Source: Caulobacteraceae bacterium PMMR1 (lineage in GTDB: Bacteria > Pseudomonadota > Alphaproteobacteria > Caulobacterales > Caulobacteraceae). From it: a stretch of DNA of 64,000 nt. The stretch's first letter is position 1, and each line of letters starts with the position of its first letter. The notes under the pieces are model-generated. The model was not told where the DNA came from. It searched no databases and saw only the letters and a list, made by a program, of their open reading frames with translations. The position numbers were made by a program, and so were the translations under genes. The stretch spans positions 1,054,001 to 1,118,000 of the forward strand of contig JPOM01000001.1 in assembly GCA_000733915.1 (NCBI GenBank), in the 5' to 3' direction. This document shows, piece by piece, positions 9,527 to 17,904 of this stretch.

Positions 9527-10369
9527 GTGTCCAAGTTCTCCCGCCGCCCGGCGCTTCTTCTGACCGTCGCCCTGGCCGCCGCCGTTTCGCTAGGCGCCTG
9601 CGCGGGCAAGGTGAAGCCCAAGACCGACTTGGCCTATCAGGAGCGCCCGGTCGAGCTGCTCTACGCCACGGGGGCGGAGCGGCTGGACCAGCGCCAGTGG
9701 AGCGAGGCGCTGCAGTACTTCGACGAGGTGGAGCGCCAGCATCCCTATTCGGAGTGGGCGCGCCGCGCGATTCTGATGGAGGCCTACGCCAACTATCAGG
9801 CCAACCGCTACGACGACGCGATCGCCGCCGCCGACCGGTTCATCTCGCTCTACCCCGGCCAGCCCTCGACCCCCTACGCCTACTATCTGAAGGCGATCTG
9901 CTGGTTCGAGCAGATCGTGGACGTGGGGCGCGACCAGGCCGCGACCGAGCAGGCCCAGGCGGCGCTGAACGAGGTGGTGAAGCGGTTCCCGACCTCGCCC
10001 TACGCCGTAGACGCCAAGCTGAAGCTCGACATGGTCCGCGACCAGCTCGCGGGCAAGGAAATGGCGGTCGGTCGCTACTACCTGCGCGCGGGCCAGCCGA
10101 TCGCGGCGATCAACCGCTTCCGCTCCGTGATCGACCGCTACCAGACCACCAGCCACACCCCGGAGGCGCTTTATCGCCTGGTCGAGGCGAACCTGAGCCT
10201 CGGGCTGAAGGACGAGGCGGTGAAGGACGGGGCGGTGCTGGGCTACAACTACCCGGGCGACCGCTGGTATGCCGACGCCTACGGCTTGCTGACCGCCAAA
10301 GGCCTGAAGCCGGCCGTGGAGCCCAAGGCGCGGGCGCACAGCGTGCTGGACCGCATCGGCAAGAGCTGA
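9527..10369 (+). CDS. bamD: Outer membrane protein assembly factor BamD
   Basis: Lipoprotein component of the BAM complex that inserts beta-barrel proteins into the outer membrane. The signal peptide ends in lipobox SLGAC with Cys 25 when counted from the GTG at 9527; the frame also opens at a TTG one codon earlier. The body consists of tetratricopeptide repeats, for example YFDEVERQHPYSEWARRAILMEAYANYQ and YYLRAGQPIAAINRFRSVIDRYQTT, typical of the YfiO family. About 280 residues is normal. recN follows after 24 bases, an arrangement conserved in Caulobacterales, so they are likely cotranscribed. Confidence 0.94.
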   Translation: MSKFSRRPALLLTVALAAAVSLGACAGKVKPKTDLAYQERPVELLYATGAERLDQRQWSEALQYFDEVERQHPYSEWARRAILMEAYANYQANRYDDAIAAADRFISLYPGQPSTPYAYYLKAICWFEQIVDVGRDQAATEQAQAALNEVVKRFPTSPYAVDAKLKLDMVRDQLAGKEMAVGRYYLRAGQPIAAINRFRSVIDRYQTTSHTPEALYRLVEANLSLGLKDEAVKDGAVLGYNYPGDRWYADAYGLLTAKGLKPAVEPKARAHSVLDRIGKS

Positions 10370-10393
10370 CCGGAGGAGGCTGAGGACGCGGCC

Positions 10394-12100
10394 ATGCTGA
10401 TCGGCCTCGGCATCCGCGACGTGGTGCTGATCGAGCGGCTGGACCTCGCCCTCGGTCCTGGGCTGACAGCGCTGACCGGCGAGACAGGGGCGGGCAAGTC
10501 GATCATCCTGGACGCCCTGGGGCTGGCGACCGGCGCGCGCGCGGAAGCCGGGCTGGTGCGGCGCGGCGCGGCCCAGGCCGTGGCGACGGCCGTCTTCGCC
10601 ATCGCGCCGGATCACCCCGCCTGGGCCTACCTGGAGGACAAAGGGCTCGACGGCGCGCCGGGCGAGGATCTGGTGCTGCGCCGCCAGCTCTCCGCCGACG
10701 GCCGTTCGCGCGCCTTCGTCAACGATCAGGCGGCCAGCGTCGGGGTGCTGCGCGATCTCGGCGCGCTGCTGCTTGAGGTGCACGGCCAGCACGAGACCGT
10801 CGGCCTGCTCGACCCTCGCACCCACCGCCCGCTTCTGGACGGCTACGCCGGCGCAGAGGCCGAGCTGAGGGCCGTGGCCGAAGCCTGGCGCGCCGTGGCC
10901 GAGGCGCGCGAGCGCGCAGACGCCCTGGCGCTGCGCCAGGCCCGCGCGGCCGAAGCGGTGGAGGACCTGACGGCGAGGCTGGCCGAACTGGACCGGCTCG
11001 ATCCCGCGCCCGGCGAGGAGGCGGAGCTGGCGTCCAGGCGCGCCCTGCTCGGCGCCTCGGAGAAGGTGCTGGCCGACATCGCCGCCGCGCGCGAGGCGCT
11101 GGGCGCGGACGGGCTCGGGCCTCGGATCGGCCAAGCCATCCGGGCGATCGGCCGGGCGCGGGACCGGGCGCTGCAGGCCGGCGCCGGCGCGGACGTCCCC
11201 GCCGCTAGGCGCCTCTCCGAGGCCTCCGACGCCTTGGACCGCGCCCTGGTGGAGGCGGAGGAGGGGCTGGCGGCGCTGGACGCGGCGGCCGACGGCTTCG
11301 CCTTCGAGCCCGACGAGCTGGACGCCGCCGAGACCCGCCTCTTTGCGCTGCGCGCCGCGGCGCGCAAGTTCGGCGTGCCCGTCGACGGCCTGGCGGAGCA
11401 TCGCCTGGGCGTGGCGCGCGACCTTGCGGCGCTGGAGGATGTCGGGGCCGAGCACGCCGCTGCGACCCGCGCGGTCGCCGACGCCGAGCGCGCCTATGTC
11501 GAGGCCGCTGCACGCCTGAGCGCGCTTCGTCGCGCCGCAGGCGAGCGCCTGGCCGCGGCGGTCGAGGGCGAACTCGCGCCGCTGAGGCTGGAGAAGGCCC
11601 GCTTCCGCGTCGCTGTGGAGCCCCTGCCGGCGGAGCGAACGGGCGCCCAGGGTGCGGACCGGGTGGAGTTCGAGATCGCCACCAACCCCGGCGCGCCCTT
11701 CGGGACGCTGGGCGCGATCGCCTCGGGCGGCGAGCTTGCGCGCTTCGCCCTCGCGCTCAAGGCCGCCCTCGCTGCGCGCGGCGGCGGGGCGGGGCAGGGC
11801 CCGGTCATGATCTTCGACGAAGTGGATCAGGGCGTGGGCGGGGCCGTCGCCGATGCGGTGGGCGTCAGGCTGAAGCGGCTGGCCGAGCGCGCCCAGGTGC
11901 TGGTCGTGACCCACAGCCCTCAGGTCGCGGCCCGCGCCGACGCCCACTGGCGCGTTTCCAAGCAGGCCCGGGGCGAGGCGGTCGCAACCGCCGTGGCGGT
12001 GCTCTCGCCCGCCGAGCGCGAGGACGAGATCGCCCGCATGCTCTCCGGCGCGACCGTCACCGAGGCCGCTCGCGCCGCCGCCCGCGCCCTGATCGGCTAA
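10394..12100 (+). CDS. recN: DNA repair protein RecN
   Basis: SMC-like ATPase acting in double-strand break repair. The N-terminal domain includes the Walker A motif GETGAGKS near residue 31. The middle (about residues 150-370) is alanine/arginine-rich coiled coil. The C-terminal domain carries the ABC signature region IASGGELARFALALKAAL, the Walker B sequence MIFDEVDQGVGG and the H-loop VVTHSPQVAARAD. 568 residues is standard. It lies downstream of bamD. No LexA box is visible in the short gap, so any SOS control would act through the operon promoter. Confidence 0.96.
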   Translation: MLIGLGIRDVVLIERLDLALGPGLTALTGETGAGKSIILDALGLATGARAEAGLVRRGAAQAVATAVFAIAPDHPAWAYLEDKGLDGAPGEDLVLRRQLSADGRSRAFVNDQAASVGVLRDLGALLLEVHGQHETVGLLDPRTHRPLLDGYAGAEAELRAVAEAWRAVAEARERADALALRQARAAEAVEDLTARLAELDRLDPAPGEEAELASRRALLGASEKVLADIAAAREALGADGLGPRIGQAIRAIGRARDRALQAGAGADVPAARRLSEASDALDRALVEAEEGLAALDAAADGFAFEPDELDAAETRLFALRAAARKFGVPVDGLAEHRLGVARDLAALEDVGAEHAAATRAVADAERAYVEAAARLSALRRAAGERLAAAVEGELAPLRLEKARFRVAVEPLPAERTGAQGADRVEFEIATNPGAPFGTLGAIASGGELARFALALKAALAARGGGAGQGPVMIFDEVDQGVGGAVADAVGVRLKRLAERAQVLVVTHSPQVAARADAHWRVSKQARGEAVATAVAVLSPAEREDEIARMLSGATVTEAARAAARALIG

Positions 12101-12106
12101 GCGCCC

Positions 12107-12547
12107 TCAGCCTGCGCCGGTCGCCTCCTTCGGCGCGACCAGGAAATGGCCGTAGAGCGAGGCGATGGGCGCGGCGCGCTCGTCCTGCCAGGCCTCCACA
12201 TAGATGTTGGCGATCCGTCGCCCCATCCGCTTCACCTGCGCCCGGGCGTAGGTGTCCTTCGGCCGGCCGGAGCGCAGGTACTGCACCGTGACGCCCACTG
12301 GGCGGGGCTGGCGCGCGCCGGGGCCCTGCAGCACCCAGAGCTGGGCGATGGCGGTGATCTCCATAAAGGCGCCCAAGACCCCGCCGTGCAGCGCGGGCAG
12401 GGTCGGATTGCCGATCAGTCGTTCCGCATAGGGCAGGCGCGCGGTCATTTCGTCGCCGGCCAGGTCGATCGCCACGCCTAAGAACCGCGCATAGGGGACG
12501 CGCTCGACCCAGGCGGCCAGGCTCTGCGGCGTGTCGATATCGCTCAC
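12107..12547 (-). CDS. PaaI-family hotdog thioesterase (first of a tandem pair)
   Basis: A 146-residue single hotdog-fold acyl-CoA thioesterase-like protein. The family signature is the block LPALHGGVLGAFMEITAIAQL (HGGxxxxxxE/D), with preceding RLIGNPTLPALHGG and following VTVQYLRSGRPKDTYARAQV. It overlaps the start of its upstream neighbour by 4 bases (ATGA), so it is translationally coupled with another hotdog protein. Such pairs may form a heterodimer, which is inference. The substrate is unknown. It is convergent with recN, 6 bases away. Confidence 0.83.
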   Translation of the reverse strand: MSDIDTPQSLAAWVERVPYARFLGVAIDLAGDEMTARLPYAERLIGNPTLPALHGGVLGAFMEITAIAQLWVLQGPGARQPRPVGVTVQYLRSGRPKDTYARAQVKRMGRRIANIYVEAWQDERAAPIASLYGHFLVAPKEATGAG

Positions 12548-13002
12548 GCCGCCTCTCCTGAGCGCCGCGGGCCGACCGGGGTCAGCACGAAGGCGGCCTG
12601 GGCGGTGGCGACGGGATCCTCGCGCTCGCGGTCATAGGCGGAGGCGCGCACGAACGCGACGCTGCGGGTCACGCGATAGCAGTGGGCGTGAGCCTCGATG
12701 TCGAGCCCGGGCTGGGCCGCGCGAAGATAGTCGATGCGCAGGTCGAGGGTGGCGATCTGGCTGAAGGCGTCCAGCGCCGCCTGCACCGCCTGGCCGCAGG
12801 TGTGGTCGAGCAGGGTGGTCACCACGCCGCCGGCGATGACGCCCGTGTCGGGGTCGCCGACAAGCTCCGGCGCGTAGGGCACGCGCAGGGTCGCGCGGGC
12901 CGCGTCGAGCTCGACCAGTTGCAGCTTCAGGGCGCGCGCCTGGGGCGACCCCATCATCATCTGCGGCACAAGCCGACGGAGCTGGTCGAGGTGGTCGGTC
13001 AT
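12544..13002 (-). CDS. PaaI-family hotdog thioesterase (second of a tandem pair)
   Basis: A 152-residue hotdog thioesterase with PELVGDPDTGVIAGGVVTTLLDHTCGQAV as the catalytic helix region (GGxxxxxxDxxxG) and LDLRIDYLRAAQPGLDIEAHAHCYR as the central strands. The usual HGG is AGG here while the acidic residue is kept, as in several PaaI relatives. It is first in a two-gene unit with the shorter paralogue and lies just downstream of tRNA-Met on the same strand. It is probably a medium-chain or aryl acyl-CoA hydrolase; specificity cannot be read. Confidence 0.83.
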   Translation of the reverse strand: MTDHLDQLRRLVPQMMMGSPQARALKLQLVELDAARATLRVPYAPELVGDPDTGVIAGGVVTTLLDHTCGQAVQAALDAFSQIATLDLRIDYLRAAQPGLDIEAHAHCYRVTRSVAFVRASAYDREREDPVATAQAAFVLTPVGPRRSGEAA

Positions 13003-13034
13003 CTTGCCGGGAAGAAGAGAGGCAGAGGGGCGGG

Positions 13035-13111
13035 TGGTGGCTGGGGGCAGGATCGAACTGCCGACCTGCGGGTTATGAATCCGCCGCTCTAACCATCTGA
13101 GCTACCCAGCC
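13035..13111 (-). tRNA. tRNA-Met (anticodon CAT)
   Basis: A cloverleaf can be folded on the minus strand. The acceptor GGCTGGG pairs with CCCAGCC, the D-arm is GCTC/GAGC, the anticodon loop is TTCATAA, and the T-arm contains GTTCGATCC. The CCA end is encoded. It has the elongator type of acceptor stem, not the unpaired first base of initiator tRNA. tRNA-Ile with lysidine-modified CAT is a less likely alternative. Confidence 0.93.
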
Positions 13112-13190
13112 CCGCCGCGCGGGCGAGAGGCGCGTCTATAGCCTCAGGGGGCGCGGCGCATCAAGCCGCTCACGACCCTGAGCCTGCTGC

Positions 13191-13538
13191 TCAGTGCGCG
13201 GTCGTGGCCCGCTGAGCCGGCGTCTTGGGGCGTCCGCGCGCCTCGCGTTCCGCCTCGCGCTTGGCCGCTTCGACCTGCCGGGCGAGGGTCTCGCAAATGT
13301 CGTTGAACGTGCCGTAGCCGCGCTGGCCGCAGCTCTGGTCGTAGAGCAGCTGGACGCGTTCGGCCTTCTGCGCGGCCGTCTCGGTCGTCTCCGGGGAGCT
13401 TGAGGTCGTGGGCGCGACTGCAGACGCCGTGGTGGCCGAAGCGCCGGTGTTCGGGGCGGCGGTGTCCGGGGCGGCGGTGTCCGGGGCGGCGGTGTCCGGG
13501 GCGAGGATCAGGGCGAGAGCGAAGAGCAGGTCGGCCAT
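13191..13538 (-). CDS. Hypothetical secreted protein with APDTA repeats
   Basis: A 115-residue protein of unknown function from the ATG at 13538. MADLLFALALILA gives a short hydrophobic N-terminus. Three copies of the pentapeptide APDTA then follow, encoded by a 15-base tandem repeat, with a fourth degenerate copy and a Thr/Ser/Ala-rich linker. The C-terminal half is charged and helical, with two cysteines (SCGQRGYGTFNDICETLARQ) that could pair in the periplasm. A longer in-frame extension upstream exists but has low coding character. It lies upstream of the divergent csbD gene. Confidence 0.6.
   Translation of the reverse strand: MADLLFALALILAPDTAAPDTAAPDTAAPNTGASATTASAVAPTTSSSPETTETAAQKAERVQLLYDQSCGQRGYGTFNDICETLARQVEAAKREAEREARGRPKTPAQRATTAH
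13441..13502. repeat. 15-bp tandem repeat inside the hypothetical gene
   Basis: About four head-to-tail copies of a 15-base unit reading ggtgtccggggcggc on the plus strand. The later copies are identical and the first differs at one base. They encode the APDTA/APNTG repeats on the minus strand. In-frame period 15 means copy-number change would alter linker length only. Confidence 0.8.
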
Positions 13539-13648
13539 GGCGGAAGAGGGGGCCTCAGAGACGGACGAGACTAGTGAACGGACGGGGCTTGGGAGGGACG
13601 GGCTTTGGAGGGAGCGACCCTGACGCTCGATCGCGGGGCTGGCAAGGC

Positions 13649-13674
13649 GGAACCGTGTCGGCTCGCGCTTCGTT
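13649..13674 (+). promoter_or_regulatory. EcfG/SigT-type general stress promoter
   Basis: GGAAC at 13649-13653 and CGTT at 13671-13674 with a 17-base spacer match the alphaproteobacterial general-stress sigma factor consensus (EcfG, SigT in Caulobacter). The site ends 33 bases before the csbD start codon. CsbD-family genes are classical stress genes, which supports the call. Confidence 0.75.
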
Positions 13675-13707
13675 GGGGAAGTTTCTGACCTAACAAAGGA
13701 GTCAGCC

Positions 13708-13893
13708 ATGGACCGCAACCGCGTGGAAGGCGCCGCCGACAAACTCGGCGGCAAGTTGAAGGAAGGCGTCGGCAAGCTGACCGGCGACTCCAAACTTCAG
13801 GCTGAAGGCAAGGCCGACCAGATGAAGGGCGGGGTGAAGAACGCCGTCGGCGGTGCGGCGGACGCGCTGAAGGGCAAAGACCCTAAGCACTGA
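13708..13893 (+). CDS. CsbD-family stress protein
   Basis: A 61-residue CsbD-like protein. The family pattern is visible as NRVEGAADKLGGKLKEGVGKLTGDSKLQAEGKADQ, a lysine/glycine-rich amphipathic helix repeat, followed by a second copy GGVKNAVGGAADALKGK. It is cytoplasmic with no signal peptide; the function is unknown but the family is induced by general stress. A strong ribosome site AAGGAG sits 8 bases before the ATG, and a GGAAC-N17-CGTT promoter lies directly upstream. A perfect 11-bp stem follows the gene. Confidence 0.92.
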   Translation: MDRNRVEGAADKLGGKLKEGVGKLTGDSKLQAEGKADQMKGGVKNAVGGAADALKGKDPKH

Positions 13894-13918
13894 GCCGAGC
13901 CCGCTGGTGCAAAGGATA

Positions 13919-13944
13919 GGGCGGCGGGATCGCTCCCGCCGCCC
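13919..13944. terminator. Hairpin between convergent csbD and TonB-receptor genes
   Basis: A perfect 11-bp stem, GGGCGGCGGGA with TCCCGCCGCCC, and a 4-base loop lies 26 bases after the csbD stop and 28 bases after the end of the opposing receptor gene. There is no U-run on either side, so termination efficiency is uncertain; it would act in both directions. Confidence 0.6.
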
Positions 13945-13971
13945 TCGCCATGTCCGGACCGAGGGTTTGGA

Positions 13972-16878
13972 TCAGAAGCGCTTGGTCACCGACACGCCGT
14001 AGGTGCGCGGATCAAGCGTGAACACGTTGGTGAACAGGCCTGAGGAGGCGTCGGTCAGGTAGAAGTCGGTGAAAGGCTGGCTGTCGAAAGCGTTCTTGAT
14101 GTAGAACTGAACGTTCAGCTTCAGGTCGCGATTGTCGAAGTTCAGCGTCGCATTGACGTTGTCCCACGACTTCAGCTTGTCGTTCACCGCGTTGAAGATG
14201 CGGGCATAGCTGTCCGCCTGCCAGTAGTAGTCGGCCCGCGCGGTGGCCCGCCAGTTGTTTCCGAGCTCAAAGACGTACTGCGCGCCCAGGGCCGCGGTGA
14301 ATTCGGGCGAGTTCGGCAGCTCCTTCCCGGACAGATTGACCGGGATGCCCTGGCCGACGTTGACGGTGTAGCTCGCCGCGCCCACGGTCGTCTTCTGCGG
14401 TGCGGTCTGAACGTTGGGGCCGTAGCTGTAGAGGCCTGCGAGGGGATTGCCGGTGTTGCCGTACTGACCACCGCAGACGCCCGACGCGCCCGGCACCGCG
14501 CTGTTGCCGACCAGAGCCAGCTCTTGGATGCCTGCGGGCTGGCCGACGAGGCCGGCGAGCAGTCCGGTGAGAGCCGCCCTGTTCACGACGCAGTTAGAGC
14601 CGTCAGACCCCTTCAACTCGATCAAATTGGGATCGCCCTGGGTCAGGTTGGCCTGATCCAGCACGCTGCCGTTCGTGATCTTGGTGTGCAGATAGCCGAG
14701 GTTGGCGTTCAGGGTCAGGTGATTGATCGGCTGCCAGATCGACTCCAGCTCGGCGCCGTAGATTTCGGCGTCGATATTCACGTTGACCGACGACTTCCGC
14801 ACAATCGTAGAAATCTGGTAGCCGCTGTAGTCATAGTAGAAGCCGGTCAGGTTCAGCACCAGGCTTCCGTTCAGCAGAGTGTTCTTCGTGCCAATCTCGA
14901 AGGCGTCGACATACTCCGGCTGGTAGTACTGAGAATAGCCGCAGCTGCCAGCGCCGGAGCTCAGGTCCGCGTTCTGGCAGGGCGTGTTGAAACCGCCCGC
15001 CTTGTAGCCGCGCGAGTAGGAGCCGTAGACCAGTGTCTGGTTGGTGAAGCCGAGGTGGGGGGTCCAGTCGATGTTCACCCGGCCCGTCGTCACCGTGTCG
15101 TCACGCTTCAGGGTCTGCAGCGCGCCGACGCCCTTTCCGGGCGTGGCCAGAGTGATGGCGTAGTTGTCCTGCGCCTTCTTGTCTTCGGTCTGGCGCAAGC
15201 CGAGCGTGAGCTTCAGGTCATCATTGAACTTGTAGTAAAGTTCGCCGAAGTAACCCGTAGATTCCAGATGATTCTTATAGTAGGCGTCGTAGTAGTTGTG
15301 GCCGCTACGATCCGGAACGCCATTGGGATCGATATAGAAGGGTGTGGTCGTGGTCGGGAAGTCGGCAAACTGAAACAACGCCGTCAACGGATTGAAAAAC
15401 ACGAAGTAGTCGGACGACGTATCTTGCTTAATGTAGATGGCGCCAGCCGAGAAGTTCAGCGGTCCATTGAAGTGCGACTGCAGCCGCAGTTCCTGAGTGC
15501 GCTCTTCACTCGAACCGACACCCCGGTCGAAGACGCGGAAGCGGTTGGTCGCGCCCAGCTGGGGATCGTTCACCACGCCGCCCGGGAAGAGGGTCGGGTA
15601 AAGGAACGCGGTGTAGGTCGGCCCGAGCAGTACGCAGTAGAGACAGCCCGGCGCGGGCGTCGATCCATAGGGCACGCTGGCGACGAGACGGTTATAATCT
15701 TCCGTACTGTAGCCGCGATTGTCGTTCCAGGCGGTCTTCGACGTGATGGTCAGCTGGGGCGTGATGTCCCATTCTAGGTTCAGCAGGGCGAACTTCTGGT
15801 CCGCGACATAGCGGGGGTCGATGGCCGACTCGATGTCGTGGAGATTGGAATTCTGCAGTGGATGCCCGGCGAGCGCGTCTCCAGCGTTTAGGCCAAGCTC
15901 GGTGGCGTAGATGCCGCCCAGCGTGCCGATCGAGTTGACGGTCCCATAGGCGGCGCTCTGGTAGAGCGAGCCCGTCTGGCAGCCCTGGCTGAGCAGACCG
16001 CTTTCGATCGTGGACAGGGGCACGCCGCCGACGTTGGAGGGGCCCGGATCCTTGATACAGAGCTGCTTGCCGACGCGGTTGCGGCTGTCGTCTTCCTTGA
16101 ACTGCTCGAACTGCAGGTAGCCGCGGAAGTTGTCGGTCGGCTTGAAGGCCAGGGTGGCGCGCCAAGCGCCGAGGTCGCGGTCGTCGACCTTATTGCCCGT
16201 GACCGAGTTCTTACCGAAGCCGTCGCGCTTCAGATAGTAGCCGGCTAGGCGGAGGGAAAAGATGTCGCCGAGCGGAGCGTTGATGAAGCCGGTGACGCGC
16301 ACCGTGTTGTAGTTGCCGTATTCGCCCGTGATGCTGGCTTCGGGACGATCGGTCGGTTTGGCCGTGACGACGTTGATAGCGCCGCCGGTCGCGCTGCGGC
16401 CGAAGAGCGTGCCCTGAGGCCCGCGCAGGACCTCGACCCGCTCCACGTCGAAGAAGTCGGCGTCCTGCAGGTGGTTGGACGCCACCGGAACTTCGTTTTC
16501 GTTGAAGCTGACGCCCGATTCCGCGCCCGCGGAGACGACCTTGGTGCCGATGCCGCGGATCTGGAAGTTGTTGCCGCCGAAGTTCGACCGCGAGTAGGTC
16601 ACGTTCGGAACCGAGAGCACCAGGTTCTCGGCCCCGTCGAGGCGCTGGGCCTTCAGATTGTTGGCGGAGAAGGCCGACACGGCGACCGGCACGCTCTGGA
16701 TCGCTTCCTCGCGACGCTGGGCGGTGACGACCAGCTCGGCCACGCGGTTGTCGTTGCCGGCATTGGCCGTGGCGACCGGAGCGCCGGCGCTCTGCGCCAG
16801 GGCCGGGGCCGCGGTCAGGATCGCCGCGGTCGATGCGCTGAGAGCCAGCCACGCACGAAGATGCTTAGACGTCGCCAT
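13972..16878 (-). CDS. TonB-dependent outer membrane receptor
   Basis: A 968-residue outer-membrane transporter energised by TonB-ExbBD. The signal peptide runs to about residue 29 (ending APALAQ). The TonB-box region is AELVVTAQRREEAIQSVPVAV. The plug domain contains VPNVTYSRSNFGGNNFQIRGIG and DVERVEVLRGPQGTLFGRSATGGAINV. A 22-strand barrel follows, with the terminal YGVSVTKRF aromatic signature. The ATG at 16878 is chosen because GGGAGG lies about 8 bases upstream; the longer open frame runs into queE. The substrate is not evident, and the plug resembles the large Caulobacter/sphingomonad receptors for varied organic ligands rather than a defined siderophore receptor. A promoter with an operator-like palindrome lies about 110-140 bases upstream. 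Confidence 0.93.
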   Translation of the reverse strand: MATSKHLRAWLALSASTAAILTAAPALAQSAGAPVATANAGNDNRVAELVVTAQRREEAIQSVPVAVSAFSANNLKAQRLDGAENLVLSVPNVTYSRSNFGGNNFQIRGIGTKVVSAGAESGVSFNENEVPVASNHLQDADFFDVERVEVLRGPQGTLFGRSATGGAINVVTAKPTDRPEASITGEYGNYNTVRVTGFINAPLGDIFSLRLAGYYLKRDGFGKNSVTGNKVDDRDLGAWRATLAFKPTDNFRGYLQFEQFKEDDSRNRVGKQLCIKDPGPSNVGGVPLSTIESGLLSQGCQTGSLYQSAAYGTVNSIGTLGGIYATELGLNAGDALAGHPLQNSNLHDIESAIDPRYVADQKFALLNLEWDITPQLTITSKTAWNDNRGYSTEDYNRLVASVPYGSTPAPGCLYCVLLGPTYTAFLYPTLFPGGVVNDPQLGATNRFRVFDRGVGSSEERTQELRLQSHFNGPLNFSAGAIYIKQDTSSDYFVFFNPLTALFQFADFPTTTTPFYIDPNGVPDRSGHNYYDAYYKNHLESTGYFGELYYKFNDDLKLTLGLRQTEDKKAQDNYAITLATPGKGVGALQTLKRDDTVTTGRVNIDWTPHLGFTNQTLVYGSYSRGYKAGGFNTPCQNADLSSGAGSCGYSQYYQPEYVDAFEIGTKNTLLNGSLVLNLTGFYYDYSGYQISTIVRKSSVNVNIDAEIYGAELESIWQPINHLTLNANLGYLHTKITNGSVLDQANLTQGDPNLIELKGSDGSNCVVNRAALTGLLAGLVGQPAGIQELALVGNSAVPGASGVCGGQYGNTGNPLAGLYSYGPNVQTAPQKTTVGAASYTVNVGQGIPVNLSGKELPNSPEFTAALGAQYVFELGNNWRATARADYYWQADSYARIFNAVNDKLKSWDNVNATLNFDNRDLKLNVQFYIKNAFDSQPFTDFYLTDASSGLFTNVFTLDPRTYGVSVTKRF

Positions 16879-16989
16879 CTGTCTCCCTCCCAAACCTCGC
16901 CGGCGTTGAGCCTGACGGGCGGTTTCCTCTTCCAGCCGCGCGTTTGATGCTTGCACCGGGCGCGCGACGGTCCCGACGCAGATGGCGAG

Positions 16990-17019
16990 ATTGCATACGG
17001 GCGTTGACAGGCTGTCAAC
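16990..17019 (-). promoter_or_regulatory. Promoter with operator palindrome for the TonB receptor gene
   Basis: On the minus strand TTGACA (17018-17013) and TGCAAT (16995-16990) are spaced 17 bases apart, a good housekeeping-type promoter reading toward the receptor gene. A perfect 8+1+8 palindrome GTTGACAG-G-CTGTCAAC at 17003-17019 covers the -35 box and part of the spacer, a typical place for a repressor. Transcription would leave a leader of about 100 bases. The rest of 16879-17196 shows no gene. Confidence 0.55.
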
Positions 17020-17196
17020 ACTGTTACGCCTCACGGGTGTCGCAAACTTATCGCTTTTCACCTGAGGTGTGTCGCTGGGGACAACCACCGGAGCAGAAAG
17101 CGCCCGAAGCTGAGCGGTGGAGCCTGCCAGCCGCCCTGCCAGGCGCGCGCATCGGGCCCCTCGCCCGAAGTCTGCGCTCTGGTGTAGAGACGCGCG

Positions 17197-17886
17197 ATGC
17201 CGCTCGCCCGTCTTGATCGCGCGCCCCTGGCGAAACGCACCGCACCCCGCTTCGCCTATTCGGTCAAGGAGATGTTCCTGACCCTGCAGGGCGAGGGCGG
17301 TCAGGCGGGTCGCGTGGCGGTGTTCTGCCGCTTTGCGGGCTGCAACCTCTGGAGCGGGCGGGAGGCGGACCGCGCGACGGCCGCCTGCACCTTTTGCGAC
17401 ACCGACTTCGTGGGCATGGATGGGCAAGGCGGCGGGCGTTTCGAGGGGGCGGAGGCCCTGGCCGCCGCGGTCGCGGCGCTCTGGCCCGCGCGCACGCCCG
17501 GCCGGCCGCTGGTGGTCTGCACCGGCGGCGAGCCTCTGCTGCAGCTGGACGCGGCGGCGGTGGACGCCTTGCATGCGCGCGGCTTCGAGGTGGCGGTGGA
17601 GACGAACGGCACCCTGCCGGCGCCCGCGGGACTGGACTGGATCTGCGTCAGCCCCAAGGCGGACGCGCCCCTGGCCCTGAAGTCAGGTCAGGAACTGAAG
17701 CTGGTGTTTCCGCAGCCGGGCGTGGATCCGGCGCGCTTCGAGGGGCTCGCGTTCGAGCACTTCTATGTGCAACCGATGGACGGCCCCGAGCGCGAGGCCA
17801 ACACGCGGGCCGCCGTCGCCTACTGCCTCGCCCATCCGCGGTGGCGTCTCAGCGTCCAGACCCATAAGTACCTCGGCTTCGCCTGA
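17197..17886 (+). CDS. queE: 7-carboxy-7-deazaguanine synthase QueE
   Basis: Radical-SAM enzyme contracting 6-carboxytetrahydropterin to 7-carboxy-7-deazaguanine in queuosine precursor synthesis. The divergent cluster motif CX14CX2C of this QueE group is exact: C in AGCNLW, then C in TAACTFC. The N-terminal SVKEMFLTLQGEG loop, the TGGEPLLQLD glycine motif and VETNGT follow, and the end VQTHKYLGFA is typical. 229 residues from the ATG at 17197. queD follows 18 bases downstream, so the pair forms an operon. QueC, QueF and FolE are not in the window. Confidence 0.94.
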   Translation: MPLARLDRAPLAKRTAPRFAYSVKEMFLTLQGEGGQAGRVAVFCRFAGCNLWSGREADRATAACTFCDTDFVGMDGQGGGRFEGAEALAAAVAALWPARTPGRPLVVCTGGEPLLQLDAAAVDALHARGFEVAVETNGTLPAPAGLDWICVSPKADAPLALKSGQELKLVFPQPGVDPARFEGLAFEHFYVQPMDGPEREANTRAAVAYCLAHPRWRLSVQTHKYLGFA

Positions 17887-17904
17887 GAGCCTGCGCCCGA
17901 GCCG

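Noticed and set aside
13441-13502. Short regular repeats suggesting a CRISPR array
   Set aside because: The unit is 15 bases head to tail with no spacers and encodes in-frame APDTA repeats. No CRISPR array was seen anywhere in the window.
17020-17196. Possible preQ1 riboswitch upstream of queE
   Set aside because: No preQ1 aptamer pattern (C-rich loop with an A-rich tail next to the ribosome site) is visible; the leader is ordinary GC-rich sequence.
16879-17574. N-terminal extension of the TonB receptor to a 1200-residue protein
   Set aside because: The extension runs antisense to queE and lacks a signal peptide. The ATG at 16878 has a good ribosome site and starts a clear signal peptide.
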